Shown: piece by piece, positions 1 to 8,276 of the stretch
Layout: each line of letters opens with the position of its first letter
Position numbering within the stretch: the first letter of the stretch is position 1
DNA from: Gammaproteobacteria bacterium
Lineage (GTDB): Bacteria > Pseudomonadota > Gammaproteobacteria > Eutrophobiales > Eutrophobiaceae
Assembly (NCBI GenBank): GCA_016844485.1
Contig: JAENIZ010000025.1
Location: forward strand, 1 to 20,133
DNA length: 20,133 nucleotides
Direction of reading: 5' to 3'
The notes under the pieces: model-generated
Told to the model about the DNA's origin: nothing
Database searches by the model: none
What the model saw: the letters and a program-made list of their open reading frames with translations, nothing else
Translations under genes and position numbers: made by a program

Positions 1-172
1 TATCTGTAACAAGTTTGCTTGCTTCTTCTTGCGCAATCGTGCCGGTCTTGCCATTCAGGCCAGTGATATCACAGAACACGTTATACAGCGGCACCAGTGC
101 GTAACCGAACCCGAACATGGCGATGGCCAATATCGCTAATTTGCCTGCTGTGCGAGATGTTCCTGGATTCAT
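1..172 (-). CDS. ctaG: Cytochrome c oxidase assembly protein CtaG/Cox11, N-terminal part (runs off window)
   Basis: Only the first 57 codons are present; the gene continues beyond base 1. The product is the membrane-anchored, periplasm-facing copper chaperone that delivers copper to the CuB centre of subunit I. The translation begins MNPGTSRTAGKLAILAIAMF, one N-terminal membrane helix, and is followed by GYALVPLYNVFCDITGLNGK. The LVPLYNVFCxxTGxxG pattern is characteristic of Cox11. The copper-binding cysteines lie downstream and cannot be seen. The ATG is two bases after the stop of the preceding 42-codon gene and has no clear Shine-Dalgarno, so translational coupling is likely. The position after ctaD matches the usual ctaD-ctaG-ctaE order, so subunit III (ctaE) probably lies just outside the window. 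Confidence 0.9.
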   Translation of the reverse strand, partial: MNPGTSRTAGKLAILAIAMFGFGYALVPLYNVFCDITGLNGKTGTIAQEEASKLVTD

Positions 173-174
173 AA

Positions 175-303
175 TCAGTGCAAATTCATCAGGATAAAGC
201 CCGCGTAAAACGCAAGCGCAATCAATCCTATGATGATGGCAGTACGCCTGTTTTTTGCCGCGAGCTCGGGCGTGATTTTATTCGCCTGTCCGTCCTGATC
301 CAT
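175..303 (-). CDS. Cytochrome oxidase small assembly protein (42 aa)
   Basis: This short gene lies between ctaD and ctaG, 16 bases after the ctaD stop and 2 bases before the ctaG start. It encodes 42 residues: a polar start (MDQDGQANKITPELAAKNRR) followed by one hydrophobic helix (TAIIIGLIALAFYAGFILMN). The K-N-x-x-T-A-hydrophobic pattern and the position match the small single-span proteins often annotated as cytochrome oxidase small assembly protein in proteobacterial cox operons. The exact role of that family is poorly known. Help with oxidase assembly together with Cox11 is an inference from position. The ATG has a weak purine-rich element (AAGAG) upstream. The gene is easily missed by length cut-offs. 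Confidence 0.8.
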   Translation of the reverse strand: MDQDGQANKITPELAAKNRRTAIIIGLIALAFYAGFILMNLH

Positions 304-319
304 ACGTTGCTCTTGTTAT

Positions 320-1912
320 TTAGGAATGTGCCGTCGCGTCCGTGACCTGCGGCGGTATTGTGAATGTATGGAATGGCGGCGGCGAGGGCAGGGTCCATTC
401 CAGACCATGCGCGCCTTCCCACACCTGATCAGTCGCCTTGGCGCCACCGCGTATGCATTTAATTACAATATAAACGAATAGCAGCTGGCTGAAACCGTAT
501 ACGAATCCACCGACACTTGAGACCATGTTCCAGTCCGCAAACTGAACATTATAATCCGGGATACGGCGCGGCATGCCGGCGAGGCCGAGGAAGTGCTGCG
601 GGAAGAACAGCACATTCACAAAGATTACGGACAACCAGAAATGGCATTTCCCCAACGTCTCGTCATACATGTGTCCGGTCCATTTGGGTATCCAGAAATA
701 TACCCCTGCCATGAGCGCAAACACCGCACCCGTGACCAGCACATAATGGAAGTGTGCGACGATAAAATAAGTATCATGATACTGGAAGTCCGCCGGGGTT
801 ATACCCATCATCAGACCGGTGAACCCACCGATGGAAAACAGCATAACGAACGCCACGGCAAACAGCATCGGTGTCTCAAAGGTCATCGATCCCTTCCACA
901 TCGTGGCCATCCAGTTAAAGATTTTGACGCCCGTCGGCACAGCAATCGACATGGTGGCGTACATAAAGAACAGCTCGCCCGCAAGCGGCATGCCCACGGT
1001 AAACATATGGTGCGCCCAGACAAAGAAGGACAGAAAGGCAATCGCAGCCGCGGCATAGACCATGGACTCATAGCCAAACAGCGGCTTGCGTGCAAAGGTC
1101 GGGAGGATCTGCGACACGATGCCAAAGGCTGGGAGGATCAGGATATATACTTCCGGATGACCGAAGAACCAGAATACATGCTGGAACATTACCGGGTCAC
1201 CGCCGCCCGCAGCGCCAAAGAAACTGGTGCCGAAGAATTTATCGGTCAGCATCATGGTCACGGCACCGGCCAATACCGGCATCGTAGCGATCAACAGAAA
1301 CGCCGTGATGATCCAGGTCCAGACAAACAGCGGCAGGCGCATGAAGGTCATGCCGGGGGCGCGCATATTAAAGACCGTTGCGATGATGTTGATCGCGCCC
1401 ATGATGGATGAGATACCGAGAAGGTGTACGGCAAAGATTAAAAATGGAAGTGCATCACCCGTCTGCAGGGTGAGGGGCGGGTACATGGTCCAGCCGCCTG
1501 CCGGTGCGCCACCTTTCATGAACAGGGTGGACAATAACAGAGTGAAGGCGAACGGAAGGATCCAGAAGCTCATATTATTCATGCGCGGCAGGGCCATATC
1601 CGGCGCACCGACCATCATCGGAATCTGCCAGTTGGCGAGGCCGACACCCGCGGGCATGACCACACCGAAGATCATGACCAACGCATGCATCGTGGTCATG
1701 GAATTGAAAAACAGCGGATCGACAAATTGCAGGCCGGGCTGGAACAGCTCGGCTCGGATCACCATGGCCATGGCGCCACCAACGAAAAACATGATCAGCG
1801 CAAAGATGAGATACATGGTGCCGATGTCTTTGTGGTTGGTGGAAAACAACCAGCGGGTTATCCCCGTGGGTTTGTGATCGTGATGATCATCGTGAGTGGT
1901 CGCGTAGCTCAT
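320..1912 (-). CDS. ctaD: Cytochrome c oxidase subunit I (aa3-type)
   Basis: This 530-residue polytopic membrane protein is the catalytic subunit that reduces O2 to water and pumps protons. Visible ligands are H76 (TMHA, low-spin haem), H252 and Y256 in GHPEVYI (CuB and the cross-linked Tyr), H301-H302 (AHHMF), and H387/H389 in the VAHFHYVL stretch (haem a3 and haem a). The E in GHPEV marks an A1-type haem-copper oxidase with a D-channel. Length is normal and no frame break is seen. The start ATG is preceded by GAGAGGACAGAAGC, a good ribosome site. It is transcribed after coxB with a 46-base gap and before the small assembly gene. The N-terminus is His/Asp-rich (THDDHHDH), which is common in this subunit. 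Confidence 0.97.
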   Translation of the reverse strand: MSYATTHDDHHDHKPTGITRWLFSTNHKDIGTMYLIFALIMFFVGGAMAMVIRAELFQPGLQFVDPLFFNSMTTMHALVMIFGVVMPAGVGLANWQIPMMVGAPDMALPRMNNMSFWILPFAFTLLLSTLFMKGGAPAGGWTMYPPLTLQTGDALPFLIFAVHLLGISSIMGAINIIATVFNMRAPGMTFMRLPLFVWTWIITAFLLIATMPVLAGAVTMMLTDKFFGTSFFGAAGGGDPVMFQHVFWFFGHPEVYILILPAFGIVSQILPTFARKPLFGYESMVYAAAAIAFLSFFVWAHHMFTVGMPLAGELFFMYATMSIAVPTGVKIFNWMATMWKGSMTFETPMLFAVAFVMLFSIGGFTGLMMGITPADFQYHDTYFIVAHFHYVLVTGAVFALMAGVYFWIPKWTGHMYDETLGKCHFWLSVIFVNVLFFPQHFLGLAGMPRRIPDYNVQFADWNMVSSVGGFVYGFSQLLFVYIVIKCIRGGAKATDQVWEGAHGLEWTLPSPPPFHTFTIPPQVTDATAHS

Positions 1913-1958
1913 GCTTCTGTCCTCTCTCTCAAAATTCTAAATCGAAATCATAAATAAT

Positions 1959-2576
1959 CTAGCGTGCCGCCTTGACGTCTTTCGGCTGCACGACATCGCC
2001 CGTTTGATTGCTCCAGGAGTTGCGTTCATAGGTAATGACGGCGGCAATGTCAGCATCGGATAACTGTCCGGCAAAGGCAGGCATTAAATTTTTCCCGCCT
2101 AAAACCTGCTTTACATGTTCGCCTGCAGGCCCATTTACAATCGCGCCGCCATCCAATGCCGGGAAGGTCCCCGGGACGCCTTTCCCGTTGGCCTGATGAC
2201 ATACGGCACAGGTGTTTTTATAAATCTCTTCCCCTTTGGTCTTCAATTCATCCATGGTCCACTCCTTGTCCGCACCGGATGCTGCTTCTGCCTGGGCTAC
2301 TTTCATCTCTTCCACCCACGCGTTATATTCGTCTTCGGGCACGGCCTTTAATACTATCGGCATGAAACCATGATCTTTGCCACACAGTTCGGCGCATTGG
2401 CCACGATATGTGCCGGGCTCGTTGATGATGGCCCAGTTATCATTAATAAAACCGGGGATAGCATCACGTTTCCAGCCGAGCGCCGGCACCCACCAGGCAT
2501 GAATAACATCATTGGCCGTGGTCAACAGACGGACCTTCTTTCCGACAGGCAATACTATGGGCTTGTCCACATTCAA
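1959..2576 (-). CDS. coxB: Cytochrome c oxidase subunit II, C-terminal part (CuA domain plus cytochrome c domain); frame broken from N-terminal part
   Basis: This is the downstream portion of coxB. The nominal TTG start is only where the open frame begins, so it is probably not a separate gene. It has all CuA ligands: H26 (NDVIHAWWVP) and C61, E63, C65, H69, M72 in GQCAELCGKDHGFM. A linker is followed by a fused haem c domain with CAVCH at 123-127 and a likely distal Met in NLMPAF. Such a fusion is seen in many proteobacterial subunit II proteins and lets electrons enter through a tethered cytochrome c. The N-terminal part ends in a different frame at about 2577-2582. By comparison with remembered family members, about a dozen residues (a Gly-x-Asp-Pro...Tyr-Leu stretch) are missing at the junction. 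See the separate finding. Confidence 0.9.
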   Translation of the reverse strand: MNVDKPIVLPVGKKVRLLTTANDVIHAWWVPALGWKRDAIPGFINDNWAIINEPGTYRGQCAELCGKDHGFMPIVLKAVPEDEYNAWVEEMKVAQAEAASGADKEWTMDELKTKGEEIYKNTCAVCHQANGKGVPGTFPALDGGAIVNGPAGEHVKQVLGGKNLMPAFAGQLSDADIAAVITYERNSWSNQTGDVVQPKDVKAAR

Positions 2577-3052
2577 CCGCGCTGGCTGGCATCTCTGCTG
2601 TCTTGCGCCAGCACACTGAAAAAACCAAAACCTTCATCTAGATAATCGTATTTCCATTTCCACTGATAACCCGTGATCTTTACGGTAATATCAGCATCAC
2701 CGGTTTGTTCCATTTTTATCAGAGTCTTGGTGGCGGGGATGGCCATACCGACCAGGATCAGGATGGGTATAATCGTCCAGGAGAGCTCGACAACTGTACT
2801 GTGGTGAAACTGGGCGGCCTTGGCCCCCTTTGATTTCCGGTGGTGAAAAATGGACCAGAACATGACACTAAACACGCCGATACCTATTATGGTCACGATC
2901 CAGAGGATCAGCATATGCAGCTCATAGACTTCCTGACTGATGGGCGTTACGCCTTTCGTCATATTGAGCGTCCAGTCTGCACCCGCTGTGCCTGCCCATA
3001 ACATCAGCAACGTGATCCCCATCAAGTAATTACGCAGTTTATTGACAAACAT
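2573..3052 (-). CDS. coxB: Cytochrome c oxidase subunit II, N-terminal part; ends prematurely by frame break
   Basis: These 159 codons encode a signal peptide (cleavage plausible after GTAGA, residues 21-25), the mature start (DWTLNMTKGVTPIS), and two membrane helices (about 46-68 and 88-106). The conserved sequence before the CuA domain follows: ITGYQWKWKYDYLDE and then FFSVLAQDSRDASQRG, where a TGA stops it. The CuA and cytochrome c parts continue in another frame at once, so on this sequence no functional subunit II could be made by simple translation. The start ATG has GAGGGA eight bases upstream. The gene follows the DUF2244 gene in the same direction. Without an intact subunit II the oxidase could not accept electrons from cytochrome c, which favours a sequence or assembly error over true decay, since ctaD looks perfectly kept. 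Confidence 0.88.
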   Translation of the reverse strand: MFVNKLRNYLMGITLLMLWAGTAGADWTLNMTKGVTPISQEVYELHMLILWIVTIIGIGVFSVMFWSIFHHRKSKGAKAAQFHHSTVVELSWTIIPILILVGMAIPATKTLIKMEQTGDADITVKITGYQWKWKYDYLDEGFGFFSVLAQDSRDASQRG

Positions 3053-3111
3053 GCAGCTTCCCTCAGCAAAAAGTGATTATCATTAAGTTTTTTAAAATTC
3101 TTCTAATTCTT

Positions 3112-3600
3112 TCAGCTTCTGTCAGGTAACATTAAGGCTCTTTTTAATTCCAGGGCGAGTCCTTGACGTTCCTGTTCGTTCAGGAACCGGCCTACCTCTA
3201 CCTGTCGCCCGTGCGAACGAATTAACAGCTGGCTAGGATACCAGCTATTCCAGGATCGCTCTAATACAACATTGGCCCAGGCGCGTTGAAACTCATGCCG
3301 CGTCTCAGGAGCATCTCTGCCGCTCTCTACGGCAATAATATTTTCGTTGATCGTGATGACCTCCCGGACACCACCGCGCCATGCACAAACATAAAGTGCC
3401 GCCCCGAGCGCCAGCACCTCCAGACCGGAAAATGGCAATATCAATGTCAAACCGATCACATAAAATGAGATTGCGATCGTCATTGAGATTGCGGTGATCC
3501 CCAGGTAAACAAACAACAATGACTGCCAGGACATCGCCTGATTGGGCTTGACCACGAAACCTGTCCTCGAACTGCCCGGATCGTCCAAATACTGGACCAC
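3112..3600 (-). CDS. DUF2244 family membrane protein of the cox operon
   Basis: This 162-residue protein has two hydrophobic segments (about 27-50 and 51-73) and a cytoplasmic-looking C-terminal domain. The pattern of a short N-terminus, two helices, CAWRGGVREVITI, and then RAWANVVLERSW and GRQVEVGRFLNEQER matches the DUF2244 integral membrane family. These genes are often found directly upstream of coxB in Gammaproteobacteria, and the same arrangement holds here. The function is unknown; a role in oxidase biogenesis is inference from position only. The start is GTG at 3600, preceded by GGAGA at a good distance. It may be the first gene of the oxidase operon. The 115-base spacer to bioD holds only a weak -10-like TATTAT (minus strand, 3680-3685) and no clear terminator. 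Confidence 0.82.
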   Translation of the reverse strand: MVQYLDDPGSSRTGFVVKPNQAMSWQSLLFVYLGITAISMTIAISFYVIGLTLILPFSGLEVLALGAALYVCAWRGGVREVITINENIIAVESGRDAPETRHEFQRAWANVVLERSWNSWYPSQLLIRSHGRQVEVGRFLNEQERQGLALELKRALMLPDRS

Positions 3601-3715
3601 TTATTTCTCCGTTAAATAAATTCTTTTCAACTTGTTTTAACCAGTATGTGGTTTATACACAGGCGCTCATGCAGCATAAATAATATGCCCCATTTTAGCG
3701 CTTTTATGCAAGCCT

Positions 3716-4432
3716 TTATCTGATGACGTTTTTTGTGTTTCCCGCGCTATCCTGGTCCAGCAAAACCTCGGAATCGACTTCTCCGGCAAGGAGTGCAACA
3801 TCCAGAGATGGCAAATAAGGCAATGTTGCCAACAGAGGCGCCGAAATACGGGAGGCAAGTGTCTCGACTGTCTTGTCCACCCCGGCGTAATCGGGATCAA
3901 CTTTATTCGCAATCCAGCCAGCGAGCCGGACGCCGTCAGCAATGATCGTTTCCGTACTTAACAGTGCATGATTAATACAACCCAGGCGCAATCCAACAAC
4001 CAGGATCACGGAAAGTTGCAGGCGCCGTACGATGTCAACCAGTGAGCTTGCCCTGCTTATCGGCACGCGCCAGCCTCCGATCCCTTCAACCATTACATAA
4101 TCAGCCTGCTGTTCCAGTATTTTGTAGATCCCGGCTATGCGATCAAGGTCGATCTCTACACCTATATTCTCTGCGGCGATATGGGGGGCGATGGGGAGCT
4201 CAAAGCTGTATGGATTGATCAACGCATACCCGGGTTGGCGGGATGATTGTGCCTGTAATTTCAATGCATCATCATTTCTTAATCCTTCAGCTGTTGCCTT
4301 GCAGCCGCATGCAACCGGCTTCATCCCGATGACCCTCGCCCCGCGTGCTTGCAATGCAGCCATAAGGGCCAATGTCGTCCATGTTTTACCTATTTCCGTG
4401 TCCGTGCCTGTAATAAAAAAGCCGCGCGTCAT
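3716..4432 (-). CDS. bioD: ATP-dependent dethiobiotin synthetase BioD
   Basis: The enzyme closes the ureido ring of dethiobiotin from 7,8-diaminopelargonate, CO2 and ATP, the penultimate step of biotin synthesis in the cytoplasm. It has 238 residues, close to the usual length. The P-loop GTDTEIGKT is at 9-17, the conserved GMKPV with its Lys at 36-40, and the VEGxGGW segment at 115-121, where Ile (VEGIGGW) replaces the usual Ala. The ATG lies 27 bases after the bioC stop, and this is the last gene of the bioBFHCD operon. Nothing is obviously damaged. Confidence 0.95.
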   Translation of the reverse strand: MTRGFFITGTDTEIGKTWTTLALMAALQARGARVIGMKPVACGCKATAEGLRNDDALKLQAQSSRQPGYALINPYSFELPIAPHIAAENIGVEIDLDRIAGIYKILEQQADYVMVEGIGGWRVPISRASSLVDIVRRLQLSVILVVGLRLGCINHALLSTETIIADGVRLAGWIANKVDPDYAGVDKTVETLASRISAPLLATLPYLPSLDVALLAGEVDSEVLLDQDSAGNTKNVIR

Positions 4433-4459
4433 AATTCTGGTCTCATGGAAAATCAGGGG

Positions 4460-5338
4460 TCATTTAACTTGTCTCCGGCTGCGCAAGGTATCTACAGGAA
4501 CATAGGCGATGCGGCCTGATTGTTCTGATCTTCCATGTGCGGGGGCCCAGGCATGACCGTAGACAACTTCGTATGTTGCAGGCAGTTTCCCTTCCCGCCG
4601 GTATTTTTCATAGGCGGCCAGCATCTGTTTCAGTTTACCTTTTCCCGTTAATCCTCCCTGTCTGTCCAGACTGGCATTGCGGGAGCCAAGGTCTTTCAGG
4701 TCCCGCATCAGGCCTATACAGTCTGGATAGGTCATCGTGACCGATTCCACATCCATTACCACGCCTTCCATACCCGCCCGCACCAGGGCATCTCCGACGT
4801 CATGCATGTCAAAAAATGTATGGACGTGCATGACAGCATCGGCGGCCGCCCAGCTTTCACGCAGTTCCTTCAACGTGTCCGGCCCCAGAGTGGCAAAGAT
4901 AAACAGGCCATTGGGGCGCAATATTCTTTTCGCTTCTCCAAATGCGAGATCAAGATCGTTGCACCATTGGTATGCCAGGCTCGAAAAAACCATATCCATC
5001 ATGCCCGGGGCAATTGGCAAATATTCCGCGTCGCCACAGATATAATGTTGCCTGGAAAAAAACCACTGTCCTTTACGGCGCGACTTACGCAACATCATTT
5101 GCGAGAGATCAAGTTGCACTACCCTGGCGTTACGATATCTCCTCGCCAAAAATCTTGATGTAGTGCCTGTGCCTGAACCAATATCAATGATCTGTTCCGG
5201 GCGAACAGTAACAAAATCCAGCCGCGCAACCAGTCTCACTGCGATCTTCTTCTGCAGCACGGCATGCTGATCATAATCCGCCGCGGCGCGGTCAAAATTG
5301 GCCGCAATGTTTTCTTTATCGAACCTGTTCATGATCAT
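4460..5338 (-). CDS. bioC: Malonyl-ACP O-methyltransferase BioC
   Basis: This SAM-dependent enzyme methylates the free carboxyl of malonyl-ACP so that fatty-acid synthesis can build the pimeloyl chain. It has 292 residues. The SAM-binding motif DIGSGTG is at 52-58, followed by an acidic loop (VVQLDLSQMM), CGDAEYLPI, and the BioC-typical SSLAYQWCNDL and FATLGPDTLKELRESW segments. The N-terminus RFDKENIAANFDRAAADYD is also typical of BioC. Two in-frame ATGs occur (5338 and 5332) and neither has a strong ribosome site. The start overlaps the end of bioH by about 20 bases, so coupled translation is likely. Confidence 0.94.
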   Translation of the reverse strand: MIMNRFDKENIAANFDRAAADYDQHAVLQKKIAVRLVARLDFVTVRPEQIIDIGSGTGTTSRFLARRYRNARVVQLDLSQMMLRKSRRKGQWFFSRQHYICGDAEYLPIAPGMMDMVFSSLAYQWCNDLDLAFGEAKRILRPNGLFIFATLGPDTLKELRESWAAADAVMHVHTFFDMHDVGDALVRAGMEGVVMDVESVTMTYPDCIGLMRDLKDLGSRNASLDRQGGLTGKGKLKQMLAAYEKYRREGKLPATYEVVYGHAWAPAHGRSEQSGRIAYVPVDTLRSRRQVK

Positions 5339-6086
5339 GCGTCTGGATATATTTAATAATCATATCGGCTGTCGGTTTAACTTTAGAGATAAACGGTGCG
5401 TGCCCTGCAGTAGTGATATAAGCCAATTGTGTGTGCGGGCAGAGGATTTGTGTCGCCGGGCCGGTAGTCTTTGCGATCAGATGGTCGCGTTCTCCCAACA
5501 ACATTACAACGCGGCATTTTAGTTCAGACATATCGCTGCGCAGGTCTGCGTCTCGCAGAATATCGAGCCCGCTCACAAGTGTTTTGGTAGACGTATTACC
5601 ATAAGCGGCAGATGTGCGTAGATCGCGAATTGTCTGTCGCGGGATATCGTCACCCTTCGCTGCCAACACAGAGAATTCCTGCAATACCTTGTGAGAATCA
5701 CCGGACAATTGATCGGCCATTTTTTTTATCAGTTCAGGTTCCATGCCATGTGGCCAGCCGCTTTTTTTTACAAAACAGGGCGTGCTGGCCAATAAAATTA
5801 ATGTATCAATATCCACGCCCAACAAACTGGCAATTTTAATTGCCACCATGCCGCCCAGAGACCAGCCAACCAGTACGGCATTGCAGGGAATAAACGGTAT
5901 CAGCATTTCGGCGACAAGATTTATCCCGGCGGGCGGGTCAAGTTTTACGTTGGCGCCATAGCCCGGCAGGTCGAGGGTGATAATCTGCCAATGTGCAGGG
6001 AGCTGCGTTACCAGTCCTTCCCATACTCTTGAATCAAACCCCCACCCATGGATAAGGCATAACGTTTGCCGATCATTATGCAGCAC
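5316..6086 (-). CDS. bioH: Pimeloyl-ACP methyl ester esterase BioH
   Basis: This alpha/beta hydrolase removes the methyl group that BioC added, releasing pimeloyl-ACP for BioF. It has 256 residues. The catalytic triad is visible: S76 in GWSLGG, D201 in GERDH and H229 in AGHAPF. The oxyanion segment LIHGWGFDSRVW near the N-terminus is typical of BioH. The start is GTG at 6086 with TAGGA just upstream; the next codon (CTG) is at a more usual spacing but is a rarer start. It lies 9 bases after the bioF stop and overlaps bioC at its 3' end. BioC and BioH side by side complete the E. coli-type pimelate route. Confidence 0.94.
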   Translation of the reverse strand: MLHNDRQTLCLIHGWGFDSRVWEGLVTQLPAHWQIITLDLPGYGANVKLDPPAGINLVAEMLIPFIPCNAVLVGWSLGGMVAIKIASLLGVDIDTLILLASTPCFVKKSGWPHGMEPELIKKMADQLSGDSHKVLQEFSVLAAKGDDIPRQTIRDLRTSAAYGNTSTKTLVSGLDILRDADLRSDMSELKCRVVMLLGERDHLIAKTTGPATQILCPHTQLAYITTAGHAPFISKVKPTADMIIKYIQTHDHEQVR

Positions 6087-6095
6087 GTTCCTAGC

Positions 6096-7268
6096 TCACA
6101 ATACAGCGGCAAGCGTCTCTAACAAACGATCAACTTGTTGTTCTGAATGTGCGGCGGTCAAGGTGATCCTTAATCGTGACGTGTCCTTTGGGACGGTGGG
6201 CGGGCGTATGGCAGAAATGAATATTCCTTTATCAAGCAGGGCATTGCTGATTTCAACCGCGCGCCGGGCGTCACCAATGATCAATGGTTGAATCGGCGTC
6301 TCAGAAGCCTTGATCGGCAAGTTTAATTGCCTCGCTCCAGCCTTAAAACGCAGGATCAACGCATGCAGATATTCCCGCCGCCATGTCTCTTGTTCGATCA
6401 ATTCTATCGCGCGCAAGGTCGCCCACGCGAGCGCGGGGGGAGATGCCGTGGTATAGATATAGGAACGTGCCGTCTGCATAAGCATCTCGATTAATTCATC
6501 ATCCCCCGCAACAAACGCGCCGAATGTACCGAGCGCCTTGCCAAAGGTGGCCATCAGAACAGGGACTTCCTGCGCGCCCAGATCAAAATAATTCAGAGTG
6601 CCCCCGCCCTTGTCGCCCAACACGCCAAATCCATGGGCATCATCGACCGCAAGCCAGGCATGATAGGCCCTGCATACGGTTGTCAGCTCACGCAAGGGCG
6701 CGATGTCTCCGTCCATACTGAACACGCCATCTGTAATAACCAGGGTTTTCCCTTCGGCGTTTTTCTTCAGCACGTTGTCCAGAGACTGCGGGTCGGCGTG
6801 TTTGTAACGTTTCAATCTGGCGCGTGATAACTGCGCAGCATCCGTCATCGAAGCATGATTCAGGCGATCGCCGATTACTGTGTCTGACCGCCCAAGCAAC
6901 GATGTGACTATGGCGAGATTGGCCATATAACCTGTTGAGAAGATCAGGGCGCGCTGCCGGCCGGTAAATTCCGCGATGCGCTCTTCCAGTTTTACATGGG
7001 CCTCACTATACCCGCAGATCATATGAGATGCGCCGCTTCCAACCCCATATTTTTCAGCTCCTTGTTTCAAGGCGTCAATCAACGCAACATGATTGGCCAG
7101 GCCAAGATAATCATTACTGCAGAAATTAAGTGCTTCGCGATCGTTAAGCCGAATAACCGGCCCTTGGGGTGAATTAAGTGTTTGGCGCCTGCGCAAGAGA
7201 CCTTGTGTCATGCGCGAGACGATAGCATGATGGAGTGATTCGTTTAGGCTCTGGGCGCGGAATTGCAC
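6096..7268 (-). CDS. bioF: 8-amino-7-oxononanoate synthase BioF
   Basis: This PLP enzyme condenses pimeloyl-ACP with L-alanine, losing CO2, to give 8-amino-7-oxononanoate (KAPA). It has 390 residues, the normal length. Key segments are NFCSNDYLGLANH (48-60), GSGASHMICGYSEAH (77-91), DDAHGFGVLG (209-218) and the PLP lysine K244 in TFGKALGTFGAF. The start is GTG at 7268, chosen because the family needs the N-terminal helix. No clear Shine-Dalgarno is visible, and the next in-frame ATG (codon 20) would cut into that helix. It follows bioB by 30 bases. Confidence 0.95.
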   Translation of the reverse strand: MQFRAQSLNESLHHAIVSRMTQGLLRRRQTLNSPQGPVIRLNDREALNFCSNDYLGLANHVALIDALKQGAEKYGVGSGASHMICGYSEAHVKLEERIAEFTGRQRALIFSTGYMANLAIVTSLLGRSDTVIGDRLNHASMTDAAQLSRARLKRYKHADPQSLDNVLKKNAEGKTLVITDGVFSMDGDIAPLRELTTVCRAYHAWLAVDDAHGFGVLGDKGGGTLNYFDLGAQEVPVLMATFGKALGTFGAFVAGDDELIEMLMQTARSYIYTTASPPALAWATLRAIELIEQETWRREYLHALILRFKAGARQLNLPIKASETPIQPLIIGDARRAVEISNALLDKGIFISAIRPPTVPKDTSRLRITLTAAHSEQQVDRLLETLAAVL

Positions 7269-7298
7269 AGTGGATTTATGCAGACAATTTTTTATTGC

Positions 7299-8276
7299 CT
7301 AGTGCAACGCCTTGAGCCCCAGGCGTTTGAATAACTTCTGATCCTTATCCAGTTCGGGGTTGTCCGTTGTAAGTAATTTTTCGCCATAAAAGATCGAGTT
7401 CGCGCCTGCAAAAAAGCACAGGGCCTGCAATTCATCATTCATTCCGGTTCTGCCGGCTGACAACCTGACATAGGACGCCGGCATTAGAATGCGCGCTACT
7501 GCGATCGTGCGCACGATTTCAAACGGGTCCAGATTTTCCACACCATATAGGGGTGTGCCTTCGACCCGGACTAACAAATTAATCGGCACGCTCTCCGGAT
7601 GTTTGTGCATGGTCGCCAGAACGCGCAGCAATTCGGCGCGATCCTGGAGATCCTCGCCCATACCAATGATACCGCCGCAGCATACGCTCATACCTGCCTG
7701 GCGTACGGCCTTGAGTGTCTGCAGGCGATCTTCATAAGTGCGGGTGCTGATGATGGTACGGTAGAAACCTGCAGAGCTGTCAAGATTATGATTATAAAAA
7801 TCAAGCCCGGCCTCTTTCAGTCGCAGCGCCTGTTCTTCAGTTAACATCCCCAAAGTGGCGCAGGTTTCGAGACCTGATTGTTTTACTGTCCTGACCATCT
7901 CCAGCACCTGATCAAGATCGCGATCTTTCGGGCTGCGCCAGGCCGCGCCCATACAAAAACGGCTTGCGCCCTGCCCTTTGGCCTGCTCCGCTGCTGCGCG
8001 TACTTTGTCTAACGACATCAGAGGTTCGGCGTTAATACTGGTCTGATAGCGGGCGCTCTGCGGACAATAGGCACAATCTTCCGGGCATCCTCCGGTTTTG
8101 ATGTTCAACAGCGTGCTGAGCTGAATTACGTTCGGATCAAAATACCGGCGATGTAATGCCTGCGCCTGAAAAACAAGATCGTTAAGCGGTTGGTAAAATA
8201 GATTCAGGATCTCTGTCTGTATCCAATCGTGCCGAATAAAATCCTGCTCGGCATCTCCACCATGACGATCTATCAT
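7299..8276 (-). CDS. bioB: Biotin synthase BioB
   Basis: This radical-SAM enzyme inserts sulfur into dethiobiotin to make biotin. From the chosen ATG at 8276 it has 325 residues. The radical-SAM cluster is C64, C68, C71 (GGCPEDCAYCPQS). Other family blocks seen are RFCMGAAWRSP, YNHNLDSS, CCGGIIGMGE, RLSAGR and FFAGANSIFYGEKLLTT. The C-terminal tail is short (ends LFKRLGLKALH) compared with the roughly 30-residue longer tail of E. coli. The frame stays open upstream to about 8555, but that part overlaps comF and is not BioB-like. No Shine-Dalgarno precedes the 8276 ATG. BioB similarity begins near HDWIQTEILNLF, so a downstream non-ATG start is possible. First gene of bioBFHCD. Confidence 0.94.
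   Translation of the reverse strand: MIDRHGGDAEQDFIRHDWIQTEILNLFYQPLNDLVFQAQALHRRYFDPNVIQLSTLLNIKTGGCPEDCAYCPQSARYQTSINAEPLMSLDKVRAAAEQAKGQGASRFCMGAAWRSPKDRDLDQVLEMVRTVKQSGLETCATLGMLTEEQALRLKEAGLDFYNHNLDSSAGFYRTIISTRTYEDRLQTLKAVRQAGMSVCCGGIIGMGEDLQDRAELLRVLATMHKHPESVPINLLVRVEGTPLYGVENLDPFEIVRTIAVARILMPASYVRLSAGRTGMNDELQALCFFAGANSIFYGEKLLTTDNPELDKDQKLFKRLGLKALH

Noticed and set aside
593..1877. Long open frames on the plus strand opposite ctaD (272 and 216 codons)
   Set aside because: They are antisense to a perfectly conserved subunit I gene, have no recognisable domain, and their composition reflects the opposite strand.
2560..2600. Programmed ribosomal frameshift joining the two coxB parts
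   Set aside because: No slippery sequence or stimulatory structure, and conserved residues are missing at the join, which frameshifting cannot restore.
3601..3715. Terminator after bioD or promoter for the cox operon
   Set aside because: Only a weak -10-like TATTAT and a distant GCGCT/AGCGC pair with a loop of about 30 bases; not strong enough to call.
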